Source: Variovorax paradoxus B4
Lineage (GTDB): Bacteria; Pseudomonadota; Gammaproteobacteria; Burkholderiales; Burkholderiaceae_C
Direction of reading: 5' to 3'
DNA: 64,000 nucleotides
NCBI RefSeq assembly: GCF_000463015.1
Contig: NC_022247.1
Coordinates: 992,001-1,056,000, forward strand
The notes under the pieces were generated by a model. It saw nothing but the letters and a program-made list of their open reading frames with translations, was not told the DNA's origin and ran no database searches. Of the stretch, positions 28,346 through 36,876 are shown in pieces; position 1 is the first letter of the stretch, and each line of letters starts with the position of its first letter. The position numbers and the translations under genes are program-made.

Positions 28346-28365
28346 CGCGGCAACGGCCGGGCCGA

Positions 28366-29181
28366 TCAGGCCGCCGGAGGCGCCGGCTGCCGGTCGGCCC
28401 GCGCACGTGCGAGCATGCGGCCCACCTCGTCGGGGTTCATGCCGTACATCTCGGCGAACTCGTGCTCGCTGCTGCGGCCGCTGGCCTCGAAGGCGCGCAG
28501 CAGCGCCTCGCGCTTGGCGGCCTGCTGCGCCAGTTCGGCCAGTGCCTCATCGAGCACGGCATTGGTTTCCTCGTCGCGCGAGCGCACCAGCACGGCATAG
28601 GCTTCGCGGTCGAGGCCCGAGGTCTCCACGGCGCGCGCGATGCGTGCCACCAGCTGGGGGCGCAGGTCCTCGCCGGGGTTGCGCTGCACGCGGCGGCGGT
28701 GCAGTTCGAGGATCGCGTGGTGCACATGCTCGGGCGCGACCGGCTCCACCGCGTTGCCGTCGAGATCGTGGCGCGCAAGGCCCGCGGCCACCGCCTCGAG
28801 GTAGCGCGTGGAGCGTGCGTGCAGGCCCAGGGCAACCTTCAGGTCGTCCTTCTTGAAATCGTCGGGGTGCTTCTCGAGCAGGTCCTGGAACACGCCGAGC
28901 TTGAGCGGCAGGAAGCGCGCGCCGAACATGTTGGGATACAGCTCGAACAATTTCTCCAGCGCGGGGTGCACCTTGCGCGCGCGCTGCGGCTGTTGCTGCT
29001 GTGCCGCCTGCTTCGGCTTCTGCTTTTGCTGCTGCTGCTGCTGCCGTTGCTGGCGCGGCGCGCGCGGTGGCCGGGGCGGGCGTCCATCGGCGTTCGGCTG
29101 CTGCTGCTGCGCGGCGGTGCCCTCGGCTTCCGCCGGCTGGACTTCCTGGATTTCTTCTTGGGGCGTGGCGGTGTCGGTCAT
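28366..29181 (-). CDS. proQ: ProQ/FinO-family RNA chaperone with glutamine-rich N-terminus
   Basis: 271 residues. Residues about 70-180 form a FinO/ProQ domain: V-H-P-A-L-E-K-L-F-E-L-Y-P-N-M-F, L-P-L-K-L-G-V-F-Q-D-L, then L-G-L-H-A-R-S-T-R-Y-L. The domain binds structured RNA 3' ends and sRNA-mRNA pairs. The N-terminal 70 residues are disordered and glutamine-rich (Q runs at 25-28, 44-53 and 61-64), encoded by CAG/CTG repeats. A C-terminal helical extension is not typical of the enterobacterial protein. The start at 29181 avoids a 17-residue upstream extension. Confidence 0.88.
   Translation of the reverse strand: MTDTATPQEEIQEVQPAEAEGTAAQQQQPNADGRPPRPPRAPRQQRQQQQQQKQKPKQAAQQQQPQRARKVHPALEKLFELYPNMFGARFLPLKLGVFQDLLEKHPDDFKKDDLKVALGLHARSTRYLEAVAAGLARHDLDGNAVEPVAPEHVHHAILELHRRRVQRNPGEDLRPQLVARIARAVETSGLDREAYAVLVRSRDEETNAVLDEALAELAQQAAKREALLRAFEASGRSSEHEFAEMYGMNPDEVGRMLARARADRQPAPPAA
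28989..29111. repeat. CTG/CAG trinucleotide-rich tract inside proQ
   Basis: Repeated GCT/CTG units encode the glutamine runs of ProQ. The longest pure runs are five GCT units at 29028-29042 and about four at 29098-29109. Such tracts can expand or contract by slippage in units of three without shifting the frame. Confidence 0.8.
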
Positions 29182-29232
29182 CGGTCGGTTCTTGTCAGGT
29201 TGGCAGCGGCGGGAAAAATGGATGCCGCGCAT

Positions 29233-29856
29233 TCAGCGCGGGCGGAACATCTTGAAGAGATTGTCGGGGCTGATCTCGAAATAGTCGGCCGGGCCGCCGC
29301 CGCGCAGGATGGGCTGCGCCGCCGCGGTGTCGTAGATGCCGTTCTTCAGCAGGTGCCGCGCGATGTGCACGCCCACCACTTCGCCGAGGATCAGCCAGGT
29401 GGGCACCGGCACGCCGTCCACGCCCTCGAGCTGCAGCAGCTGCGTGAGCCGGCATTCGAAGGACACCGGACTCTCGGCCACGCGCGGCACCGCGATGCGG
29501 CGCGAAGCCGCGGGCGTGAGGCCGGCGAGCTCGAACTCGTTCACCTCGGGCGGCACGGCGGCGCACGACTGGTTCATCTGTTCGGCCAGCGGCCGCGTGG
29601 CCAGGTTCCAGCCGAACTCGCGCGTCTGGCGGATGTTGTGCAGGCTGTCCTTGGCGCCGATGCTCGCGAAGCCCACGATGGGCGGCGTGTAGTTGAAGGC
29701 GTTGAAGAAGCTGTAGGGCGCGAGATTGAGCATGCCGTTCTCGTCCTGCGACGAGATCCATCCGATCGGCCGCGGACCGACCATGGCATTGAACGGATCG
29801 TGCGGCAGGCCGTGGCCCTTGGCAGGCTCGTAGAAGTGGAAATCGTCGTTCGTCAC
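29233..29856 (-). CDS. Flavin reductase-like FMN-binding protein
   Basis: 207 residues. G-P-R-P-I-G-W-I-S-S-Q-D near residue 27, L-A-P-Y-S-F-F-N-A-F and P-P-I-V-G-F-A-S-I-G are the standard FMN-binding signature of the DIM6/NTAB family. A GTG start at 29856 with AAGGAA eight bases upstream gives V-T-N-D-D-F; no suitable ATG exists nearby. The gene follows the COG2509 flavoprotein by 16 bases and was probably co-transcribed with it. Specific electron donors and acceptors are unknown. Confidence 0.87.
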   Translation of the reverse strand: MTNDDFHFYEPAKGHGLPHDPFNAMVGPRPIGWISSQDENGMLNLAPYSFFNAFNYTPPIVGFASIGAKDSLHNIRQTREFGWNLATRPLAEQMNQSCAAVPPEVNEFELAGLTPAASRRIAVPRVAESPVSFECRLTQLLQLEGVDGVPVPTWLILGEVVGVHIARHLLKNGIYDTAAAQPILRGGGPADYFEISPDNLFKMFRPR

Positions 29857-29872
29857 GGCCGTGGTTCCTTGC

Positions 29873-31525
29873 TCATGTCCCGGTGACGCTGCGCGCCACC
29901 GCTTCGGCCACCTTGATGCCGTCGACGCCGGCCGACAGGATGCCGCCCGCATAGCTTGCGCCTTCGCCGGCGGGGTACAGGCCGCGCACGTTGAGGCTCT
30001 GGAAATCGTCGCCGCGCGTGATGCGGATCGGCGAGGAGGTGCGCGTTTCCACGCCGGTGAGCACTGCGTCGTGCAGGTCGAAGCCCTTGATCTTGCGGCC
30101 GAAGGCGGGGAAGGCCTCGCGCATCGCCTCGATGGCATAGGCCGGCAGCGCCTGGTGCAGGTCGGTGGGCGTGACGCCGGGCTTGTACGATGGCACCACG
30201 CTGCCGAGCGCGGTCGATGGCTTGCCGGCGATGAAGTCGCCCACCAGCTGGCCGGGCGCGCGGTAGTCGCCGCCGCCGAGCACGAAGGCGTTCGATTCGA
30301 GTTCGCGCTGCAGCGCGATGCCGGCGAGCGCGTCGCCCGCGGTCTCGGGCGTCCAGCCGGGAAAGTCGCGCGGGTCGATGCCCACCACGATGCCCGCGTT
30401 GGCGTTGCGCTCGTTGCGCGAATACTGGCTCATGCCGTTGGTGACCACGCGGCCGGGCTCGCTGGTGGCCGCCACCACGGTGCCGCCGGGGCACATGCAG
30501 AAGCTGTAGACCGAGCGGCCGTTGCTCGCGTGGTGCACCAGCTTGTAGTCGGCCGCGCCGAGCAGCGGATGGCCCGCATGGCGGCCCCAGCGCGCGCGGT
30601 CGATCAGGCCCTGCGGATGCTCGACGCGAAAGCCGATGGAAAACGGCTTGGCCTCGATGTGCACGCCGCGCGCGTGCAGCATGGCGAAGGTGTCGCGCGA
30701 GCTGTGGCCGAGCGCCATCACCACGTGGTCGGCGCGCAGCTCGCTGCTGGTGCCGGTGGCCTGGTCGAGCACGGTGAGGCCGCGAAGCTGCTTGCCGCCG
30801 GGGCCGCCTTCGATCTGCACGTCGGTCACGCGCTGCTCGAAGCGGATCTCGCCGCCGAGCGCGACGATCTGCTCGCGGATGTTCTCCACCACCTTCACCA
30901 GCTTGAAGGTGCCGATGTGCGGATGCGCGACGTAAAGGATCTCGGGCGGTGCGCCGGCCTTCACGAACTCTTCCATCACCTTGCGGCCGAGGAAGCGCGG
31001 GTCCTTGATCTGGCTGTAGAGCTTGCCGTCGGAGAAGGTGCCGGCCCCGCCTTCGCCGAACTGCACGTTCGACTCGGGGTTGAGCACGCTCTTGCGCCAC
31101 AGGCCCCAGGTGTCGCGGGTGCGCTGGCGCACGGTCTTGCCGCGCTCGAGCACGATGGGTTTGAAGCCCATCTTCGCGAGCATCAGCGCCGCAAAGATGC
31201 CGCAGGGGCCGAAACCGATCACCACCGGCCGGGGCGCGCCTTCGGGTGCCTGCGCGGGCGGCGTGTAGCGCATGTCGGGCGCGGCCTGGATGTGCGGATG
31301 GCCGGCATGCCTGGCGAGCAGCGCGGCTTCGAGCCCGGCGTCGGCCAGCTGCACGTCGACGATGTAGACCTGCAGCAGCTGCGGCTTGCGCGCGTCGAAG
31401 CTGCGCTTGAACACCTTGAACTCGCGCACGCTGGAAACCGGCGTGTCGAGGGCGGTGGCAATGGCTTGGGGGAGGGCCGCGTCGTCGTGGTCGAGCGGCA
31501 GTTTGATTTCGGAGAGTCTCAGCAT
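29873..31525 (-). CDS. COG2509-type FAD-dependent oxidoreductase
   Basis: 550 residues. The FAD Rossmann motif is G-F-G-P-C-G at about 104-109, followed by V-L-E-R-G-K. N-V-Q-F-G-E-G-G-A-G-T-F-S-D-G-K-L is the family's distinctive block, and P-A-G-E-G-A-S-Y-A-G-G-I near the C-terminus contacts the flavin. The family is widespread and its physiological reaction is undefined. The ATG at 31525 (M-L-R-L-S-E-I-K-L) is preferred over one eight codons upstream because alpha-beta sequence begins at once. Confidence 0.88.
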   Translation of the reverse strand: MLRLSEIKLPLDHDDAALPQAIATALDTPVSSVREFKVFKRSFDARKPQLLQVYIVDVQLADAGLEAALLARHAGHPHIQAAPDMRYTPPAQAPEGAPRPVVIGFGPCGIFAALMLAKMGFKPIVLERGKTVRQRTRDTWGLWRKSVLNPESNVQFGEGGAGTFSDGKLYSQIKDPRFLGRKVMEEFVKAGAPPEILYVAHPHIGTFKLVKVVENIREQIVALGGEIRFEQRVTDVQIEGGPGGKQLRGLTVLDQATGTSSELRADHVVMALGHSSRDTFAMLHARGVHIEAKPFSIGFRVEHPQGLIDRARWGRHAGHPLLGAADYKLVHHASNGRSVYSFCMCPGGTVVAATSEPGRVVTNGMSQYSRNERNANAGIVVGIDPRDFPGWTPETAGDALAGIALQRELESNAFVLGGGDYRAPGQLVGDFIAGKPSTALGSVVPSYKPGVTPTDLHQALPAYAIEAMREAFPAFGRKIKGFDLHDAVLTGVETRTSSPIRITRGDDFQSLNVRGLYPAGEGASYAGGILSAGVDGIKVAEAVARSVTGT

Positions 31526-31597
31526 GTCGGTGTGGCTTGTGGTTATCAAGCAGGCCGCAGATTTTACGCGCCCGGGGCGCTATGAAAGAGATAGCTG

Positions 31598-32518
31598 TCA
31601 GCTCGGGAGGAAGCCTTCGACCGAGAGGTAGCGCTCGCCGGTGTCGTAGTTGAAGCCCAACACCACCGCATCGGGTGCCAGCGTGGGCAGCTTCTGCGCG
31701 ATGGCCGCGAGCGTGGCGCCGGAGGAAATGCCCACCAGCATGCCTTCCTCGACCGCGCAGCGGCGGGCCATTTCGCGCGCCGGTTCGGCGTCGACCTGCA
31801 GCACGCCGTCGAGCAGCGAGGTGTCGAGGTTCTTCGGGATGAAGCCCGCGCCAATGCCCTGGATCGGGTGCGGCGAGGGCTGGCCGCCCGAGATCACCGG
31901 CGAGGCCACCGGCTCCACCGCGAACACCTGCAGCTTCGGCCACTTCTTCTTGAGCACCCGCGCCACGCCCGTGATGTGGCCGCCGGTGCCCACGCCGGTG
32001 ATCAGCACGTCGATGCCGTCGGGGAAGTCGGCCGCGATCTCCTCGGCCGTGGTGCGCATGTGCACGTCGACGTTGGCGGGGTTGTTGAACTGCTGCGGCA
32101 TCCACGCGCCCGGCGTGCCGGCCACGATTTCCTCGGCACGCGCAATGGAGGCCTTCATGCCGCCGGCGCGCGGCGTCAGGTCGAAAGTGGCGCCGTAGGC
32201 GAGCATGAGGCGGCGGCGCTCCACCGACATGCTGTCGGGCATCACGAGGATCAGCTTGTAGCCCTTGACGGCCGCGACCATCGCCAGGCCGATGCCGGTG
32301 TTGCCCGAGGTGGGCTCCACGATGGTGCCGCCGGGCTTCAGTGCGCCGGATTTCTCGGCGTCTTCCACCATCGACAGCGCGATGCGGTCCTTGATGGAGC
32401 CGCCGGGGTTCGCGCGTTCGGACTTGATCCACACCTGCTGCTTCGCATTGCCGAACAGGCGGTTGATGCGGATGTGCGGCGTGTTGCCGATGGTCTGGAG
32501 GATGTTCTGGGCCTTCAT
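31598..32518 (-). CDS. cysK: Cysteine synthase A (O-acetylserine sulfhydrylase)
   Basis: 306 residues. The PLP-binding Lys is K43 in P-G-G-S-I-K-D-R, the phosphate/substrate loop T-S-G-N-T-G lies at about 70-75, and [10 protein letters not shown] is the second PLP-phosphate loop. It makes cysteine from O-acetylserine and sulfide. The length fits CysK; CysM is the alternative, but the G-A-G-F-I-P and S-S-G-A-T patterns fit CysK better. It is divergent from rnpB across 103 bases. Confidence 0.93.
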   Translation of the reverse strand: MKAQNILQTIGNTPHIRINRLFGNAKQQVWIKSERANPGGSIKDRIALSMVEDAEKSGALKPGGTIVEPTSGNTGIGLAMVAAVKGYKLILVMPDSMSVERRRLMLAYGATFDLTPRAGGMKASIARAEEIVAGTPGAWMPQQFNNPANVDVHMRTTAEEIAADFPDGIDVLITGVGTGGHITGVARVLKKKWPKLQVFAVEPVASPVISGGQPSPHPIQGIGAGFIPKNLDTSLLDGVLQVDAEPAREMARRCAVEEGMLVGISSGATLAAIAQKLPTLAPDAVVLGFNYDTGERYLSVEGFLPS

Positions 32519-32608
32519 TGGATCTCCTTGGGCATTGTTGGGGGACAGGTCAGCTCGGTCGAAGCGCCATTGTGTGATGGACCGCGCCCGCATGCGAGGG
32601 CAAGGAGC

Positions 32609-32614
32609 GATAAT
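32609..32614 (+). promoter_or_regulatory. Probable -10 box of rnpB
   Basis: GATAAT lies seven bases before the predicted RNA 5' end at 32622, the spacing expected for a sigma-70 promoter. No clear -35 element was recognised. Confidence 0.55.
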
Positions 32615-32621
32615 CCCATGC

Positions 32622-32969
32622 GTGAAGCACGCCAGACCGCCGCTGGTGCAAGCCCGAAAGGGGCGACGCCGCAAGGCGCCGCGTCGAAAGACCGCACTGG
32701 AGGAACGTCCGGACTGCACAGGACAGCGCAGGAGTTAACGACTCTCCACCGTGAGGTGAGGATCAGAGCAACAGAGACGAGCCGATTGAGTTCGGGTGAA
32801 ACGGGCAATCTCTGCGCGCAGCAACACCAAGTAGGCCAGTATCGAGGTGGTTCCGCTGAGCTGGCGGGTAGGTGGCATCGAGCCGTTTGGCGACAAGCGG
32901 CCCAGAGTAATGGCGGTCACGTTGGGGGCAACTCCAACGCACAGAATCCGGCTTATCGGCGGGCTTCAC
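32622..32969 (+). ncRNA. rnpB: RNase P RNA, bacterial type A
   Basis: About 348 bases. Conserved blocks seen in order are GGAGGAACGTCCGGACT, ACAGGACAGCG, GGTGAAACGGGCAATCTC, CCAGAGTAATGGCGGTCACG-like and ACAGAATCCGGCTTAT, the standard type A RNase P signature. The ends pair as helix P1 (GTGAAGC at 32622-32628 with GCTTCAC at 32963-32969). It is the catalytic RNA that matures tRNA 5' ends. A T-rich stretch follows the 3' end. Short reading frames on the minus strand here are spurious. Confidence 0.97.
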
Positions 32970-33086
32970 ACTTTTCTTTCTTCTCCCTGATTTCTTCCGT
33001 GGAGTTCTTCCTCCATGGGGCGCGCCCGCGGCGTTGCGCGGGTTGCTGCGGCGCGTCCGTGCATCGTTGCGGGTTTTTCCCTACAA

Positions 33087-33104
33087 TAGATAGCAAGCTA
33101 ACTA
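33087..33104. promoter_or_regulatory. Candidate MarR operator overlapping a -10 box
   Basis: TAGATAGC-AA-GCTAACTA is an 18-base palindrome with one mismatch, starting 31 bases before the marR-like ATG. TACAAT at 33082-33087 overlaps it and is a likely -10 box, so a bound repressor would block RNA polymerase. This is the typical autoregulatory arrangement of MarR-controlled efflux operons. Binding is inferred. Confidence 0.68.
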
Positions 33105-33117
33105 ATTGGAGGGAGCC

Positions 33118-33597
33118 ATGTCCCACATCTCGAAGACGCGCGAAGCCGCGCTGATGTCGCTCGGCACGGCGCTCTCGCCGCTGCAGCGCGGCTATCGGGC
33201 CGCGGCCGACAAGGCGGTGGCGCACGTGGGCCTTTCGCAGTCGCTGGCGTGGCCGATCGTGGTGATCGGCCGCATGCACGGCGGGGTGCGCCAGGGCGTG
33301 CTCGCCGAGGCGCTGGGCATCGAGGGGCCTTCGCTGGTGCGCTCGATCGACCAGCTGGTGGAGGCGGGCTTCGTCGAGCGCCGCGAAGACCCGGCCGACC
33401 GCCGGGCCAAGACGCTGCATCTCACGCCGGCCGGCGAGGCCGCCTGCCAGCCCATCGAGGCCGCGCTGCGCGGCTTGCGCGCCACGCTGTTCGACGGCGT
33501 GCCGGACGACGACATTGCCGCCTGCCTGCGCGTGTTCGCGGTGCTGGGAGAGCGGCTCGGCCGCGCCGCGCCGGCGCCGCAGGAAGGGCGCAGGTAG
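33118..33597 (+). CDS. MarR-family transcriptional regulator of the efflux operon
   Basis: 159 residues. The winged-helix core includes Q-G-V-L-A-E-A-L-G-I-E-G-P-S-L-V-R-S-I-D-Q-L and the wing R-R-E-D-P-A-D-R-R-A-K-T-L-H-L-T. ATG 33118 follows GGAGGG. It is the first gene of an efflux operon, and the palindrome upstream is a probable binding site. It is expected to be a phenolic or aromatic-acid responsive repressor; ligand unknown. Confidence 0.93.
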   Translation: MSHISKTREAALMSLGTALSPLQRGYRAAADKAVAHVGLSQSLAWPIVVIGRMHGGVRQGVLAEALGIEGPSLVRSIDQLVEAGFVERREDPADRRAKTLHLTPAGEAACQPIEAALRGLRATLFDGVPDDDIAACLRVFAVLGERLGRAAPAPQEGRR

Positions 33598-35715
33598 GTG
33601 GCCGCCTTCCAGCTGCCGCGCTTCAGCCGCGCGGAGCTTCTCTTTTCTTCCAAGAGCTTCGCGGCCGCGATGCTGGCCATGTACCTGGCCAGCCGCGCCG
33701 GCCTGCCGCGCCCGTTCTGGGCCTTGATGACCACGTACGTCGTGGCCCATCCGCTGGCCGGCGCGGTGCGCTCGAAGGCGCTCTACCGCTTCTGCGGCAC
33801 CTTGATCGGCAGCGTGGCCACGGTGCTGCTGGTGCCTGCGCTGTCGAACGCGCCGGAGCTGCTCACGCTGGTGCTCGCGCTGTGGGTCGGCTTGTGCCTG
33901 TGCATTTCGCTGTTCGACCGCACACCGCGCTCGTATGTCTTCATGCTGGCGGGCTATACCGCCGCGCTGATCGGTTTTCCCTCGGTGCAGACACCGCTCG
34001 CCCTGTTCGACACCGCGGTGGCGCGGGTGGAGGAAATCGGCCTGGGCATCCTGTGCGCCACGCTGGTCCACAGCATCGCGTGGCCCACGGGACTGGCGCC
34101 GACCGTGCTCGGTTTGCTCGACCGCACGCTGCAGGACGCGCGCAAGTGGCTCGGCGACCTGCTGCAGCCCGCCGGCCGCCGCGCCGACGCCGACGCGCAA
34201 CCGCTCGCAGCCGACCGCCGCCGCCTGGCCGGCGACATCACCCAGCTGCGGCTGCTGTCCACCCACGTGCCGTTCGACACCACCCACCTGCGGTGGACCG
34301 CCGGCGCCATCCGCGCCATGCAGGACCGCGTGGCGGCGCTCACGCCCGCGCTTTCGGCCGTGGAGGACCGGCTGCTGGCGCTGGAGCAGGCCGAAGGCAC
34401 GCTCGCGCCGGACGTCACGGCGGTGCTCGCGCAGGCTGCGCAATGGCTGCAGGAAGAATCCGCGCCGGGGAGCGATCCCGAGGGCGATGCCGCCCGGCTG
34501 CAGTCTTTGCAATTGCTGTGCCGCTCGATCGAGGCCCTGGGCGCCACGCCGCCTTCCGCGCGGCACACCCCCTGGGGCCGCGCCCTGCGCATCGGGCTCG
34601 CGGGCCGGCTCGAAGACCTGGTCGAGGGATGGCGCGCCTGCGCGCGGTTGCGCATGGACATCGACGAGGGTCTCAAGGGCGCGCTGCCGCCGCGCCGCAC
34701 GGCCGCGCTCGGCAGCCGCGTGCTGCACCGCGACTACGGCATGGCGCTGCTGTCGGCGCTGGCCGCGGTGCTCGCCATCTGCCTGTGCGGTGCCTTCTGG
34801 ATCGTGACCGGCTGGCCCATGGGCTCCGCCGCCACCATGATGGCCGCGGTCTTCTGCTGCTTCTTCGCGACCATGGACGACCCGGTGCCCGCGATCCACG
34901 GTTTCCTGAAGTACACGCTGTGGTCGATTCCGGTTTCCGCGCTCTATGTGCTGGTGCTGATGCCCCTGGTGCAGGACTTCGGCATGCTGGTGGTGGTGTG
35001 CGCGCCGGCGTTCCTGCTGCTGGGCCTCTACATGGCGCGGCCGGCGCATTTCATGGCGGCCATGGCGCTGCTGTTCGGCGTGGCCGGCACGCTGGCCATG
35101 CACGACACCGCCAATGCCGACCTGGTGAGCTTCATCAACAGCATGCTCGGCCAGGTCATCGGCGTGGTGGTTGCCGCGCGCGTCACGCGGCTGGTGCGCT
35201 CCGTGGGTGCCGACTGGAGCGCGCGGCGCATCCAGCGCGCCACCTGGCGCGAGCTCGGCGAGATGGCCGGCGCTGCGCAGCGCCAGGGCGCGCAGGGCGA
35301 CGCCTATGCCGTGCGCATGCTCGACCGCATCGGCCTGCTCGCACCGCGCATCGCGCAGGCCGGCGGCACCATCGAGGGCGTGGCCGCCAACGATGCGCTG
35401 CGCGATTTGCGCATGGGCGCCGACATCGACGTGCTGCAGCGCGTGCGCGTGCAATTGCCGCCGGCCTCGGCCGCCGCGCTGCTGGGCGGCATTTCGCAGT
35501 TCTTCCGCCAGCGCGGCAGGGGGCGCATGGATGCGGCGCGCCCCGCCAACCTGCTGCCGCAGATCGACGAGGCGCTGTCGGCCGTGCTCGACGCGCGGCG
35601 TGCGCCATCGCCCGCATCGCGCTCCGCGGTGACCGCGCTGGTGGGGCTGCGCCGCAATCTTTTTCCCGATGCACCGCCCCGCCTCGCGGTGCCCGGCCAG
35701 GGAGCCCCCACATGA
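33598..35715 (+). CDS. FUSC-family (AaeB-like) aromatic acid efflux pump subunit
   Basis: 705 residues. A first block of membrane helices (about 20-150) and a second one (about 375-500) flank a long soluble cytoplasmic segment, the arrangement of AaeB/YccS-type FUSC proteins. A GTG directly after the MarR stop gives the start. Such proteins export hydroxylated aromatic acids or similar weak acids with a membrane-fusion partner. The adjacent DUF1656, HlyD and NodT genes confirm a three-component pump. Confidence 0.9.
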   Translation: MAAFQLPRFSRAELLFSSKSFAAAMLAMYLASRAGLPRPFWALMTTYVVAHPLAGAVRSKALYRFCGTLIGSVATVLLVPALSNAPELLTLVLALWVGLCLCISLFDRTPRSYVFMLAGYTAALIGFPSVQTPLALFDTAVARVEEIGLGILCATLVHSIAWPTGLAPTVLGLLDRTLQDARKWLGDLLQPAGRRADADAQPLAADRRRLAGDITQLRLLSTHVPFDTTHLRWTAGAIRAMQDRVAALTPALSAVEDRLLALEQAEGTLAPDVTAVLAQAAQWLQEESAPGSDPEGDAARLQSLQLLCRSIEALGATPPSARHTPWGRALRIGLAGRLEDLVEGWRACARLRMDIDEGLKGALPPRRTAALGSRVLHRDYGMALLSALAAVLAICLCGAFWIVTGWPMGSAATMMAAVFCCFFATMDDPVPAIHGFLKYTLWSIPVSALYVLVLMPLVQDFGMLVVVCAPAFLLLGLYMARPAHFMAAMALLFGVAGTLAMHDTANADLVSFINSMLGQVIGVVVAARVTRLVRSVGADWSARRIQRATWRELGEMAGAAQRQGAQGDAYAVRMLDRIGLLAPRIAQAGGTIEGVAANDALRDLRMGADIDVLQRVRVQLPPASAAALLGGISQFFRQRGRGRMDAARPANLLPQIDEALSAVLDARRAPSPASRSAVTALVGLRRNLFPDAPPRLAVPGQGAPT

Positions 35716-35918
35716 TTGGCGAGGCAAGTTTCTACGGCCTCTACGTGCCATGGCTCCTGGTGCTGGCCGGCGTTGCGCTGGTGGCCCTCTGGGGCGTGCG
35801 CCGCCTGCTGGCCGTGACCGGCCTCTACCGCTGGGTGTGGCACCCCGCGCTGTTCGACATGGCGCTCTATCTCCTGCTGCTTTACGGCCTCAGCCGCGCG
35901 GCCTCCTTCCTTCAATGA
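35712..35918 (+). CDS. DUF1656 small inner-membrane protein
   Basis: 68 residues. Two hydrophobic helices (about 8-30 and 45-65) are separated by a short basic loop with R-R-L-L-A-V-T-G-L-Y-R-W-V-W-H-P. The start ATG overlaps the FUSC stop (ATGA). Equivalent to the AaeX position of aae-type operons, it is probably a pump accessory. Confidence 0.88.
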   Translation: MIGEASFYGLYVPWLLVLAGVALVALWGVRRLLAVTGLYRWVWHPALFDMALYLLLLYGLSRAASFLQ

Positions 35919-35928
35919 CGAGATTCCG

Positions 35929-36876
35929 ATGAAAGCCCCTCTTTCCGCCGACAGCTCCTGGCCGATGCGCCTCGGGCGCATCCTTGTCACCGTGGCCGTG
36001 GTGGCGGCCGCCGCATGGGCCGGCTTCCGGCTCTGGGACCACTACGAACTCGCCCCCTGGACGCGCGACGGCCGCGTGCGCGCCAACGTGGTCCAGATTG
36101 CGCCGGACGTTTCCGGCCTGGTCACCGCCGTGCCGGTGCAGGACAACCAGGCCGTGCAGGCCGGGGCCCTGCTGTTCGAAGTGGACCGTGCGCGCTACGA
36201 CCTTGCCGTGCGCCAGGCCCGGGCCGCGCTGGCGGCGCAGCGTGCCGCCAGCGCGCAGGCGCAGCGCGAGAACGCGCGCAACGCGGGGCTCGATGCGCTG
36301 GTGTCGCAGGAGGCCCGCGAACAGACCCGCGCCCGCGCCGAGCAGGCGCGCGCCGCCGTCGCGCAGGCCGAGGTGGCGCTCGATTCGGCGCGCCTCAACC
36401 TGCAGCGCGCCGAAGTGCGCGCGCCGGCCGACGGCCTGGTGACCAACCTCGACCTGCGCACCGGCAGCTATGCATCGGCCGGGCGGCCGGTGCTGGCGCT
36501 GGTCGATGCGCGTTCCTTCTTCGTCGAGGGCTACTTCGAGGAAACCAAGCTGCCGCGCATCCACCTGGGCGACCGCGTGCGCGTGACGCCGATGGGCGGC
36601 GGCGCGGTCCTCGAAGGCGCGGTCGACAGCGTGGCTGCCGGCATTGCCGACCACGACCGCTCGACCAGCGCCAACCTGCTGCCCAGCGTGAACCCCACCT
36701 TCAACTGGGTGCGGCTCGCGCAGCGCATTCCGGTGCGCATCAAGCTCGATCCGCTGCCGCAGGGCGCACGGCTCGTCGCCGGCCAGACCGTCACCGTGCA
36801 GGTGCTCGAAGGCCAGGCAGCGCGCAGTGTCGGCGCGGCCCCCGCTGCACCTGCGGCCGAACCGAGGAAGGGATGA
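35929..36876 (+). CDS. HlyD-family membrane-fusion protein (AaeA/EmrA-like)
   Basis: 315 residues. One N-terminal helix (about 18-36) anchors it in the inner membrane. W-T-R-D-G-R-V-R-A-N-V-V and the biotinyl-lipoyl-like segment follow; a coiled coil with many Q, A and R residues occupies about 95-155; the second lipoyl half has R-A-P-A-D-G-L-V-T-N-L; and a beta-barrel region ends the protein. It bridges the FUSC pump and outer-membrane channel. Confidence 0.94.
   Translation: MKAPLSADSSWPMRLGRILVTVAVVAAAAWAGFRLWDHYELAPWTRDGRVRANVVQIAPDVSGLVTAVPVQDNQAVQAGALLFEVDRARYDLAVRQARAALAAQRAASAQAQRENARNAGLDALVSQEAREQTRARAEQARAAVAQAEVALDSARLNLQRAEVRAPADGLVTNLDLRTGSYASAGRPVLALVDARSFFVEGYFEETKLPRIHLGDRVRVTPMGGGAVLEGAVDSVAAGIADHDRSTSANLLPSVNPTFNWVRLAQRIPVRIKLDPLPQGARLVAGQTVTVQVLEGQAARSVGAAPAAPAAEPRKG

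Noticed and set aside
28989..29111. Trinucleotide tract as a CRISPR-like array
   Set aside because: Units are three bases long, lie inside a gene and have no spacers; no other candidate for a CRISPR array was seen in the window.
32515..32969. Minus-strand short frames over the RNase P RNA gene
   Set aside because: The plus-strand sequence matches rnpB with paired ends and conserved blocks; peptides read antisense to it are spurious.
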